64,000 nucleotides of DNA, taken from positions 383,749 through 447,748 of the forward strand of contig NC_026735.1 of the NCBI RefSeq assembly GCF_000210295.1. The letters run 5' to 3'. Position numbers and translations under genes: made by a program. The stretch comes from Trypanosoma brucei gambiense DAL972 (lineage: Eukaryota; Euglenozoa; Kinetoplastea; Trypanosomatida; Trypanosomatidae). Under the pieces are notes generated by a model. It made no database searches and was not told where the DNA came from. It saw nothing but the letters and a program-made list of their open reading frames with translations. Every line of letters starts with the position of its first letter. The first letter of the stretch is position 1. Shown here in pieces: positions 50,887 to 59,904 of the stretch.

Positions 50887-51798
50887 TTACAGTAACTCAT
50901 CACAATCCAACTGCACCTCAGCAAAACACTGTTCAAGTGTTTCAAAACAAACATCCATGCTGCTTGCCGGTAATAGCTCTAATGGAGGTAACAGTGACGG
51001 TGCCGGCATTGGGGCCAACGGGCGACTACCACCGCAAACTACTGCGACGCTTAATTCATCCGAGCTACTAGTGAATGGCGAATCGTCATCGCTATAGTTA
51101 TTAAGTCCTCTGCGTGAGTTGCTTTTCTTCGTGCGCGCTTTGTGGCGTCGATGATTACTTTTATTATCACGTGGCACCTGATCGGACGGCGGAGGTTGCA
51201 GGTTGCTGCTTTCAGTTATGCCTCCATGCCCAAGGAATTTAAAATGAAACCCGTCCGAATTCCCTTGGCTGACACTCACAGGATTCCAGGGCGCAGAGCT
51301 CTCAGCGACAGCCTGATGTGCGGGAGAAATATAAAAATCCGATATCGTCTCTGATTCTGCGGTGGGTGTGGGTTGGATATCAAACAAAAAACTACATGGT
51401 TGCTGCTGTTGTTGATGCCTCTGCATGTTTTTCTTGCGGAGTTTCTTATTGTACGGCGCCCCACCACGACCGGCAGCAAATGGAGTTTTAAGCGAAGCCG
51501 GTCGCGCTTTACCTGAAGATTGTCCATGCCGACCAGTAGGAGCCGAAAGGCTGTCATCCTCCATGTTGGTGAACCACAAGAATTCATGTGGTAATTGTTG
51601 CTGCCTCTTTCGGCGCTGGCGGCGAGTAGTACTTGCACTCTTTTTGCTGCTGCGTCTGCTGCTCCCACGATCGGAGCCACACGTCTCAATGTGAATAGTT
51701 GTACCTGCTGTAAAGACACCAGGGAAGTTATATTCCTCATAACTCACCTGGATGCAGTTCGGCATCTCCCTTTCCCCTCGGCCGTTGCTTTCGTTCAT
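50887..51798 (-). CDS. Unrecognised low-complexity basic protein
   Basis: 303 residues from the ATG at 51798 (the longer frame begins with TTG). No family is recognised. The N-terminal 40 residues look ordered (PNCIQVSYEEYNFPGVFTAG, then TTIHIETCG). Strongly basic and Ser-rich segments follow: RRSSKKSASTTRRQRRKRQQQ at about 47-67, KKLRKKNMQRHQQQQQ at about 117-132, and HRRHKARTKKSNSRRG at about 217-232. These could be nuclear localisation or RNA-binding tracts. An acidic Ser-rich patch (SDDDSPFTSSSDE) and a proline-rich part precede a short acidic helix at the end (CFETLEQCFAEVQLDCDELL), which looks like a binding motif for a partner. Coding character is supported by length and codon choice; function is unknown. 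Confidence 0.75.
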   Translation of the reverse strand: MNESNGRGEREMPNCIQVSYEEYNFPGVFTAGTTIHIETCGSDRGSSRRSSKKSASTTRRQRRKRQQQLPHEFLWFTNMEDDSLSAPTGRHGQSSGKARPASLKTPFAAGRGGAPYNKKLRKKNMQRHQQQQQPCSFLFDIQPTPTAESETISDFYISPAHQAVAESSAPWNPVSVSQGNSDGFHFKFLGHGGITESSNLQPPPSDQVPRDNKSNHRRHKARTKKSNSRRGLNNYSDDDSPFTSSSDELSVAVVCGGSRPLAPMPAPSLLPPLELLPASSMDVCFETLEQCFAEVQLDCDELL

Positions 51799-53018
51799 TA
51801 CAAAGCCGGCAGTTTCCTTTTTTTTTTTTACCAAGAAAAACGCGGCAGTTTTTCGAGGGTTCCTCCTCTACCTAACGGTATCTGAAGCGCGCTCAGTTGA
51901 TTTTTTCGATGCCCAGAAGCGGTAGGCACGAGTGCGGGCGCCGTAACGGGAAGGGATTCACACTTACCACGTTGCTTGATTGAAAATAACTCTTCTTAGA
52001 GTTATCGGCCGCTATTGTTCTAGTGTAGTTACTGTTGTTTATGCCACGTCTGGCAACTTATGCTTTTATCCCTTTTTTTTTTCTTCACAATATATATAAT
52101 ATTTATCTTATATCGTGCCAGGATTCTCGGCTAATAAAGAAAAAAATGACACGTGTAATTATGTCCTCTACGTACTACTAATGTCGTTCCTTTTCGCTCC
52201 TTACAAACTCTTTCTGTCTCGCAGCCACGCGCATGAAAGAGATTAAAAGAAAAAATGATAGAACACGTCATATGCCAATGCCCTGCCGCAACCCACGTGG
52301 GTAAGTTAATCTGGAAAGAAAATTGGGGAGCTGATATAATCTGCCTCCGTCTCCCCGTTTCTTTACCATTTCGACTTCACACCTCCTGCCAAAGGAACTC
52401 AGAGGCAAATACACTCGCTAACAGATTCCCTTTTTACAAATAAATATATGTATATTTATATTTATATATTTTTTGAACAAAAAAGGAAAAGGGTATTTTT
52501 ACCGCTTCGCTCGTTCACAGAAGCCGAGCAGAGTCAATCAGATGCCGAAGGTACCTCTGAATCACCTGCCCATACTTTTTTGTCTCCTCTTTCCTTGCAA
52601 CAACAGCATTGAAAAGATGCCCAAACACTCGCCAGCAACAGCTACGCCGTAATGCGCAGAAACATCATGCAGCCACGCCAGAACCACAACAGCGAAAACA
52701 ACATCAAGCAAACGAAGTCGACCAAAAGCAAACTCTTGAAGAAGGAACGGTTGCGATTTGAGGAAAGATTATTAGCGAGTCTCAACTGAGCACGAGAATG
52801 AGTTATGCTTTCCAAGTTCATCCTGTGCTGTGGCACAACGCCTGGACAGACACGCAGAGGCACCAAGAGAAAAGCTGGTTACCATGCCGTAACGGTTATA
52901 GAGTGGAAGAAGTTCAAAAATCCACACAAAAACTCAAGACATTTTGTTGTTTTTTTTTTCAACACGTAACAATAACAATAATAATAGTATAGAGTGGTGA
53001 CTGCAGCACTGAAGGTGT
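51799..53018. other. Spacer downstream of the golgin gene
   Basis: 1.2 kb holding the golgin 3' UTR and the 5' UTR of the basic protein. It contains one candidate small ORF on the minus strand (52642-52821, annotated separately), a TA/T-rich part near 52090-52110 and 52440-52470, and a plus-strand frame at 52255-52443 that is considered non-coding. Confidence 0.5.
52642..52821 (-). CDS. Candidate small membrane protein (59 residues)
   Basis: An ATG at 52821 starts a 59-codon minus-strand frame in the transcribed direction. Its first half is polar (MNLESITHSRAQLRLANN) with basic residues. Its second half is a hydrophobic stretch of about 25 residues (VDFVCLMLFSLLWFWRGCMM), long enough for one membrane span, followed by RITA. 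No family is recognised. The opposite strand carries a 45-codon ATG frame (52652-52789) rich in Lys/Arg over the same bases, so the coding status of either is uncertain. A trans-splice acceptor was not clearly identified. Confidence 0.3.
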   Translation of the reverse strand: MNLESITHSRAQLRLANNLSSNRNRSFFKSLLLVDFVCLMLFSLLWFWRGCMMFLRITA

Positions 53019-56000
53019 TCAAGTTGTCGAAGCACCAACCTTCCCACCGCCATCTTCTGTGATCACACCGCTGCTTTCCGCAGGTGTGTCCTTAACATTG
53101 TGGGTAACTTCGACCGCGGCCTGCATTCCTGCATCACTTTCCCGCATTAAAAAGTCAACCCACAGTTCAGCAATACCTGCAGTTGGTTTACCACCATCGC
53201 GTTTGGTGATTTGTGAGGTTCCAACTTGGGATCTACGGCCTCCCCACATGCTGCTCATAATACCACCAATAAATCGACTCCCGCCACCTCCTTTTTGCTG
53301 CTGTCCGGGTTTGGGGTTTGTAGGGCCCGGTATGAGGCCGGCTTTTTCTTGCGTCGGTTCGTCCCAATTTAGCAAGCCACTGAGAACCTTCAGCATTCCA
53401 TCCGACTCGGGCTTACCAGCAACGAAAGCATGAATGAAGTTTACTGTTAGATGACTGATCACACGTTTGTCGATAAGGCTCTCACCGTTCAACTGACGAG
53501 CCGTGTCACCGAGTGCCCTGCGCAGCTCGAGGTGCTTATGGTGCAATGCGCTAATTTCTACATTCTTGGCGGCTAGTTCACGCCGATATCCCTGCATAAT
53601 CTCATCAACTTCCTTTTGATGACCTCGTATGCGCTGCTCTGCGTCAGCAAGCTGCCCACGCAGTTCGTCAATCTCCACCTGCAATTCCGCTGTCCGCTCC
53701 TCAATGTCTCTGCTCTTATTGAGGGTAAATGTATCAAGCACCTGCTGTAGATTTTCTGTAGCTTGATGCGACCGCAGCAGTTCCTCATCACGCTCGTGAA
53801 GCACACTTCGAAGTGTTTCGATATCATCCTCCAACCTACGCAATTTTTCTATGCTGACACCGGTACCACTCCCCAGAGCCTGCGTTCCACCAGTCTTATC
53901 GTGATTGCTACCGGTTGCCCCCTCGTCACTTCTGCTTACGTTAAATCCACGAGTAGGCACATCCAATGACTGCTCTTCCTTTAGCGATTGTAACTCGTTA
54001 GTGACGCTTGCTAGTAGCGTTTGAGTGTTACGATGCTCCTGCGCTTCATCCAGTTGTTGTTGTTTGAGCTCGGCAATTGTCTGTTCACACAGAGAGAGTT
54101 CCTCACGAAGGGCTCCAATAGTCTTCCATGCTTCATTAACCTGCTGTGAGACCGTTGCGTTCACCATGCGGGCATTCTCATATGTGCGTTCCATTTCCAT
54201 CTGAATATGATAGGCTTGCTTGTTAGCGTCAACCAGGCGGTTAAACTCATTGACCATGAGATTCACTATATCGAAGAAAGGAATTGGCGTGCCCCCCACC
54301 TGTGGAGGAGGGAACTCTACGTTGGCGTGGACAAGAGAATTCGTAATGTTCTGTTCCAGCTGTTTCTGTGTGTGCAGCAGACGCGCATTTTCCGATTCCA
54401 GTTCCTGCTTACGGGTGGTAAGGGCAGATATCAATGACGCACTATCATTATCACTGCCTTTCTTGGATGACGAAGCGATTACGCCCTGCAGCTCCACTAT
54501 GTGATGTTCGGATGAAGCTAATCTGCTTGATAGCCCCGCCACCTCGGACTCGGCATCCATCAGGCGTTTCTTATCGTGTTGTTGCTCTTCTACCAATTTG
54601 ATCTTCTCCTCTCTCAGTATAGCAAGTTGTTGTTGTGCCTCATTCAGTTTGCTTTGCAACTCCCGCACAACCTCCTCTTCCCGGTCGTTGTGCCCTTTGA
54701 TAAACTCCGCCACTTTACGATCATATTCTTCTCTTTCAGTGATTTTTAGTCGCTCAATTGCCTCACTTTGACTCTGCTTTGCTTCCTGCAGTTGCCGCCT
54801 CAGTAATTCAACTTCTTCCGTAAGAATTACGGCTTGCTCGTTGTGACTCCCCGTTGCGTCAGGCACAGTGCCCCCAGGCAACTCGAGGCCGCCCTCGTCA
54901 TCGCCCCTATGATGCCGCTGCTGCCGTGCTGTGGCCAACTCGACAACCAACCGTGTCATTTGTTCTGCCTGATCCTGACACCTACAAAGAACTTCATCTT
55001 TTTCGCGTAAGGCAGCCTCAAGACTCCTCTTTCCCTCCAGTAGGAGCTCCTTTACCCTCTCCCGTTCAACAGTTAGCTTCACCTTGTCATGATCCATCGT
55101 TTCCGCAACTTGTGACATCTCGCTCATTACTTTCCTAGCGGATTCATCATTCGTCCTACTAAATGAAGGGGGCATCGCTGTTAACTCTTCCGCCAATTCA
55201 TAATCCACATGCTCACTTGGAAAATAGATCGTAGTAGTATTCCCAGAGTCTGTTTCCTGTGGTGGCGTTTCGCCACTGTTCCCAGTGAGCTTCTTCTTTT
55301 TCGCACAACGTCCCTCGGTTAGGGGCGTCTGCTCATCGACAGTGTTGTACGCGGACAGCGGATATCCTGCTTGTGGGCTGGAGCTCGCCGCCGCAGTCGC
55401 AGTCGCCTGTGTTTGCATCCAATTTTGAATGTCACCACTTGTACCTATTGCGTTTCCTTCGTGAGTATTCGCAGTTTCTTGCAGGTTGTTGTCACGATAC
55501 TCTTCGCTATGCACTGCCTTCTGTTCCACACATTTTGAATTATCCGATGCGTCCCGGTCACCTCCAGATGTGGATTTGTGCAGTTCCTCCCCAGACCTCG
55601 CAGCATTCATGAAGGGAGGACTATGAACTGTTACACCGGAACAGTTATTCGACATATTGCATTCTGGAAGGGATGTTGATGGTGCTGAGAGTGATGACGA
55701 TGTTGCCGCCACCCGATTTTTCGAGGGCGCTGCGGGCACTGCAACAGCAGGTGTTTTTGTGGCCTCTAAAGAGCGAATTGGGGGTGCTTTATAGGCTCCT
55801 GCGCCCGCCATCTGCCGAGTGGGTGGTGCTACTCGTTCACAAGATGAAGTTATGTTTCCATGACTTCTCCTTTGCTGCGATGCGACTTCTCGTATAAAAG
55901 AGCCTGCACTGAAGTTCGAATGCGCACTGCCAGCTGGTGTGTAAGGGCTATCGCACCGATTATTTCCTGAATAGCAGTCTGTGTGTTGTCCCGCAATGTG

Positions 56001-56195
56001 TCGACCACTACTTTTGGTGGCTGAAGGGCTCCTTTCCGATTGAGCGCCCCCGCCCTGCCCCACTGACACCCCAGTCTTGACCTCGTTATGCAAATGACCC
56101 TGCTGAAGCACTTCTTCATCTTCAAACTGTGGAGAGGCGAGCTCTGCAGCTATATCTTTCAACCGCCGCGTAACACCATTAATGTGGTCCCACAT
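53019..56195 (-). CDS. GRAB-domain golgin (coiled-coil Golgi tether)
   Basis: 1058 residues with ATG at 56195. The protein begins with a possible amphipathic helix (MWDHINGVTRRLKDIAAELA). A low-complexity, Ser/Thr/Asn-rich region follows to about 345, then a long coiled coil (about 350-900) with continuous heptads such as EKIKLVEEQQHDKKRLMDAE and DIETLRSVLHERDEELLRSH. At about 905-952, DKRVISHLTVNFIHAFVAGK plus VLSGLLNWDEPTQEKAGL matches the GRAB domain (GRIP-related Arf-binding) of GMAP-210, Rud3 and plant GC-type golgins, which binds Arf1-GTP on the early Golgi. The C-terminus is a glycine-rich and Ser-rich tail (about 953-1058) that includes IMSSMWGGRRSQ. The Golgi location is inferred from the family. 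Confidence 0.9.
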   Translation of the reverse strand: MWDHINGVTRRLKDIAAELASPQFEDEEVLQQGHLHNEVKTGVSVGQGGGAQSERSPSATKSSGRHIAGQHTDCYSGNNRCDSPYTPAGSAHSNFSAGSFIREVASQQRRSHGNITSSCERVAPPTRQMAGAGAYKAPPIRSLEATKTPAVAVPAAPSKNRVAATSSSLSAPSTSLPECNMSNNCSGVTVHSPPFMNAARSGEELHKSTSGGDRDASDNSKCVEQKAVHSEEYRDNNLQETANTHEGNAIGTSGDIQNWMQTQATATAAASSSPQAGYPLSAYNTVDEQTPLTEGRCAKKKKLTGNSGETPPQETDSGNTTTIYFPSEHVDYELAEELTAMPPSFSRTNDESARKVMSEMSQVAETMDHDKVKLTVERERVKELLLEGKRSLEAALREKDEVLCRCQDQAEQMTRLVVELATARQQRHHRGDDEGGLELPGGTVPDATGSHNEQAVILTEEVELLRRQLQEAKQSQSEAIERLKITEREEYDRKVAEFIKGHNDREEEVVRELQSKLNEAQQQLAILREEKIKLVEEQQHDKKRLMDAESEVAGLSSRLASSEHHIVELQGVIASSSKKGSDNDSASLISALTTRKQELESENARLLHTQKQLEQNITNSLVHANVEFPPPQVGGTPIPFFDIVNLMVNEFNRLVDANKQAYHIQMEMERTYENARMVNATVSQQVNEAWKTIGALREELSLCEQTIAELKQQQLDEAQEHRNTQTLLASVTNELQSLKEEQSLDVPTRGFNVSRSDEGATGSNHDKTGGTQALGSGTGVSIEKLRRLEDDIETLRSVLHERDEELLRSHQATENLQQVLDTFTLNKSRDIEERTAELQVEIDELRGQLADAEQRIRGHQKEVDEIMQGYRRELAAKNVEISALHHKHLELRRALGDTARQLNGESLIDKRVISHLTVNFIHAFVAGKPESDGMLKVLSGLLNWDEPTQEKAGLIPGPTNPKPGQQQKGGGGSRFIGGIMSSMWGGRRSQVGTSQITKRDGGKPTAGIAELWVDFLMRESDAGMQAAVEVTHNVKDTPAESSGVITEDGGGKVGASTT

Positions 56196-56745
56196 GCGTT
56201 AACCTCGCTTCCCTGCTTCTTCACGGTACTATTTTTATTTTGACCAAATCAAAGTTACTATCCGCTTGCACGGCTACACCGACGTGGTTGATACCCCTCC
56301 TCGTTTCGCACCACTTTGTTTCTTTCGGTGTGTGCAGTTGTGTGTGGGAAACAACAAGTGAAAAGTTTATTATCCTCGCCTCCTTACCACCTTTTGTCAA
56401 AATATAAGACAACAGATTCAAAAATAAAAAAAATCAGGGTGCTGCAGAAGTGCTGAAAAGGGCAATAAGCACACAAAGGGCCTTGGAATGCCCGAAACGG
56501 CCACTCACCAAAAAATGAAACATGCCGTTATATGGTAACTAGCAGTGCAACGTGTTATCAAATATGTCCAAGTTTTCATTTTTCACCTTTAACCGATATG
56601 TTTTTCTTTGCCGTTTATCAAATTTGTAATAAAATAAGGAGCGAGAATTCACCCACGGATACCGAGGCGAAAAGAGCGGACGGTAAACCAAATGGTCATG
56701 TGGTTCGGGCGCGCCATCCAGCTACGTAGCGCAAGACCTCGGAAC
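56196..56745. other. Spacer between the golgin and zinc-knuckle genes
   Basis: 550 bp with no gene, holding the 3' UTR of the zinc-knuckle gene and the 5' UTR of the golgin. The short frames present have no protein character. Confidence 0.5.
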
Positions 56746-59424
56746 CTAACGCCCTTTTTGTGAAAGAAAGCTATCTGAAAGCAGAACAGCCGAGCCCTTA
56801 CCACCCCTCTTCTTAACATAACCACTCATTTTCTTATGCCGTTCGCCATCGCTACCATTCCGCAGGAGACGCATGGGTAAGCCACTAGAGGAATAATCTT
56901 GTGGTGCGGTAACGCGCCGTGGGCATTGAGAGGGACTATGATGAACCTTCCGAAGTGAAAGCAGGCAAATGGGACAGTTCACGGCGGTGTGCAGCCCTTC
57001 GGGGATTCTGGTGCACTTTGTGTACAAGTGTCCGTACTCACCACATTTAATGCAGAACAAACTCTCTGCGTTAGCACGAATCTGCTCGCGGTCAATACGG
57101 ACAGTTTGGTCATCGCACGGCACCTCACCGTCCACACTGTCGCCTCCAGGGAGCTTGGGACACTGAGAGATGTGGTGTTTCCCACTGCAGTACGCACAAC
57201 GTGCTCTACTTCGATGTAGTTTCGGTCGTTGCTCGTTACGACGCCACGCATGCGGGTTAAATTCCTGAGTAGGAGCAACATTTGGAATTGAAACGATTCC
57301 GGCGTCGCCGTGAGGCGAATCGTTACCTGCTGCAATGGCATCCACTACTTCGTCCAAGGTTGTGATCACAGCCGATTCATTGGATAGTGAAGCCGCTGTG
57401 AGAGACATTAAATTGTTCTTATTGACTTTCTCGCACGAACTGTCATCCGATTTAGCTGTTCCTGGAAACAATGGCGGCCCCTGCGGACACACACTCCATA
57501 CGTGACCACTAGCCCCGCAGTAAACACACACTAATTCACTAACCTCTTCGCTACGAAACCCTGTTAGGCGGCCACTGCTCCACGCTGTCACTAACTCATC
57601 CTTCCCAGGAAGAATTGCTCCCATTCCTTTGTTTAGAACATTACCCTCCTTTTCTTTCCCATGCTGTGGGAGAAGCAGAGTCGAATACGTTTCACAGTCA
57701 GAAGATGTCCCATAACTAGTGTATAAGAGACGGTCAGCAACGCTTCTACGGTGCGCCTCCGTCAACTCGTCCCCTTCCATGCGTTGCAGAAGATGTTGCA
57801 CGCCGTCCACGGTTGGTTCGTGCGATGGATCAGGAAAATGAACAGCCGCGCACTCCAACCCAGAGCCAAAAACCAGCTGAACGACACGGGTATAACTTCC
57901 GCCGTCAACACGGGCTAATGCTTCCAGTAGAAGCCGATGCCGATGTCCATACAACCCCCTGGACTCGTGGTTTTGCAGCTGTGTGGCAACTTCAGTACCT
58001 TTCTGTGTCGGTTCGTCCATGGAGTGCTCCGGGAGTGAGTGCAACAGCAGAGGTCCAGCAACCAACTCCTCTGGAGACCCCTTCCTCAGGAAATGTTGAA
58101 CGGCCAATGGCAGATTTGCGAGCTTAGAAGGAGGGACGCAGTGCAGCTCCTGTGTGACGTTTGTCATGGCTTCCGCAAGGGAGCGGTCGTTCACGTAATC
58201 GTTAACAACATAGAGATTAGCCGCGGCGAAGACAGCTTTAATTTCCTCATCCGACGTATCATTGGTAGACACTTCGTATAAGCCAAGTTCACACGTTTCG
58301 TTAAGCTTAACCAAACGAAAGTCTAGCCTGAAGGGTTTACCAATAAGCCGACTTACTGTGCGGCCCTTATCTTCACCTAATTGCGATACGGGTCTACCCG
58401 GGCACGTAGCGCGGACGTCGAGCGACACACGCAGTCGGCAATCGTCACTCAGCCAAGGATGCGCCTCCAAAACGTCACCTCCTTGTAGCGACATCCGCCG
58501 GCAAACATTACAATTACGTTCCTCCTGCAACTGCGATGTCATGATGGGGCCACTACTCAGTTGCGCCGTTGGTGGCACTAGAAAAAGTTTTTTGAGCCGC
58601 TCCTGTTGCTCAATGGCACAATGCATGTCCGACGGCATGTGCACAGCACTGAGGTATCCTGTCACAGTGCCATGACGGAGTAACGACGCGTCTTTGATGC
58701 TGTAAAACCCGCCAGACAGTAGCGGTTGCGGTTGTGCACAAGGTGGAAGGAATCCCCCAAGCAATATACCACTTTCATTACCTCCAAATTCACCATTGTT
58801 CCGCTCCTCTGCGAATTGTCTAACGTATGGATTCTTGAACACACGACCGCTTGCCTCTTTTAACACCTCAACTTGTTGAATTGATTGCCGCACACGGACA
58901 GAGACACATGGCGGAAGACGGCAGAGCACCCGATACACATATCGCACGAGGTTCAAACGATGACAATTCCGAAGAAACATAAATTCCTGGGGGCAGCACG
59001 CAACAAGCGTGGTTCCCTTTCGCTGAGCCGTGATCGAGTTGAGTTGATCGGCTGAAGCGTACCGTGTTAGTGCGGGATGAATGAGTGGCAGCGCAATCCG
59101 AGGCCTGCCACAGCCCGGGGACAGTAAGTCTGTCAAACGTGTGAGAAGCGAGTCGCTCACATCGGCTGGTGACACGGGGGGAAGGGACTGCGGTGATGCG
59201 GAGAAGAGACGCGAGGCACTGCCACCGTAATCCGAAACACTGTCATTAGAACCGTTATCAGGGATATTGCATCCTGACAACTGGGATTTGGCAAAGTAGG
59301 GTAATCCGCAAGGCTTGTACGCAGCAACAAGTGGCGATGTACGGCTTTTCACAACGCCATGGGGACCAACGGGCAACGTGCTCTGGTTGAGTAACCGCAG
59401 CGGCCGTGGCACTCGTTGTGACAT
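56746..59424 (-). CDS. Protein with a C-terminal cluster of CCHC zinc knuckles
   Basis: 892 residues from the ATG at 59424 (the frame extends two codons to a TTG). Two perfect CX2CX4HX4C knuckles are seen: CVYCGASGHVWSVC at about 632-645 and CIKCGEYGHLYTKC at about 792-805. Two variants lie at about 742-754 (CAYCSGKHHISQC, one residue short) and about 818-835 (CPICLLSLRKVHHSPSQC). Such knuckles bind single-stranded RNA or DNA. The first 600 residues are not recognised. They hold several Cys pairs (CNVC at about 310) and segments that look folded (RLIGKPFRLDFRLVKLNETC). The last 60 residues are basic (KKMSGYVKKRGGKGS). The Arg-rich N-terminus (SQRVPRPLRLLNQS) could be a targeting signal, but that is weak. 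RNA binding is inferred from the knuckles only. Confidence 0.85.
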   Translation of the reverse strand: MSQRVPRPLRLLNQSTLPVGPHGVVKSRTSPLVAAYKPCGLPYFAKSQLSGCNIPDNGSNDSVSDYGGSASRLFSASPQSLPPVSPADVSDSLLTRLTDLLSPGCGRPRIALPLIHPALTRYASADQLNSITAQRKGTTLVACCPQEFMFLRNCHRLNLVRYVYRVLCRLPPCVSVRVRQSIQQVEVLKEASGRVFKNPYVRQFAEERNNGEFGGNESGILLGGFLPPCAQPQPLLSGGFYSIKDASLLRHGTVTGYLSAVHMPSDMHCAIEQQERLKKLFLVPPTAQLSSGPIMTSQLQEERNCNVCRRMSLQGGDVLEAHPWLSDDCRLRVSLDVRATCPGRPVSQLGEDKGRTVSRLIGKPFRLDFRLVKLNETCELGLYEVSTNDTSDEEIKAVFAAANLYVVNDYVNDRSLAEAMTNVTQELHCVPPSKLANLPLAVQHFLRKGSPEELVAGPLLLHSLPEHSMDEPTQKGTEVATQLQNHESRGLYGHRHRLLLEALARVDGGSYTRVVQLVFGSGLECAAVHFPDPSHEPTVDGVQHLLQRMEGDELTEAHRRSVADRLLYTSYGTSSDCETYSTLLLPQHGKEKEGNVLNKGMGAILPGKDELVTAWSSGRLTGFRSEEVSELVCVYCGASGHVWSVCPQGPPLFPGTAKSDDSSCEKVNKNNLMSLTAASLSNESAVITTLDEVVDAIAAGNDSPHGDAGIVSIPNVAPTQEFNPHAWRRNEQRPKLHRSRARCAYCSGKHHISQCPKLPGGDSVDGEVPCDDQTVRIDREQIRANAESLFCIKCGEYGHLYTKCTRIPEGLHTAVNCPICLLSLRKVHHSPSQCPRRVTAPQDYSSSGLPMRLLRNGSDGERHKKMSGYVKKRGGKGSAVLLSDSFLSQKGR

Positions 59425-59904
59425 GGCCAAAGATCACTAATTGTTTTTGGCAATTTAACTCCCTCCAGGGAACAAGGTTCAATTGACTCGCAGCACCTTA
59501 TTCATGCAGACAAACTAATGTTGAGGACACAGTGACCGACCTTCGGTAGTGACAACGAAAGTAGAGTGTGGAATAGCCCGCGGCACAACAAAGGAACCCA
59601 ACAAGGCAAAGCAGTTTTACAAGTAGCGAGAGAAAGAAAGAAACCAGCTCCTCCACATTACTCAACCATCTCTTCCCTGTTCCTTCTCCCCACCAAATCT
59701 CCCACTATGTCCCATGTTAGAAGCAAAGCGCACACAACTTTCACTCATACCAACACTCATTTTTCACGTGACCACGCAAGCCGCCCCCGCCCCCCCCACA
59801 CACACCCCGAACACCGGTCGTGCTTGCCCACGTCCATCCAAAAGTAGTAGGGCACCTAGCTAAGCCTCTTCAACTTCCTTTCACCACCGCACCGTTTGCA
59901 CCGA
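59425..59904. other. Spacer between ULA1 and the zinc-knuckle gene
   Basis: 480 bp with no gene. A plus-strand purine tract at about 59629-59644 gives a minus-strand pyrimidine tract (CTTTCTTTCTCTCGC), a possible splice signal for the zinc-knuckle gene. Confidence 0.4.

Noticed and set aside
52255..52443. Plus-strand frame beginning MIEHVICQCPAATHVGKLIW, faintly like the Cys/His end of a LINE ORF
   Set aside because: Only 62 codons, against the transcription direction, with a stop shortly upstream and no upstream Cys pair, reverse transcriptase or poly-A tail. The similarity is probably chance, though a search against ingi/DIRE elements would settle it.
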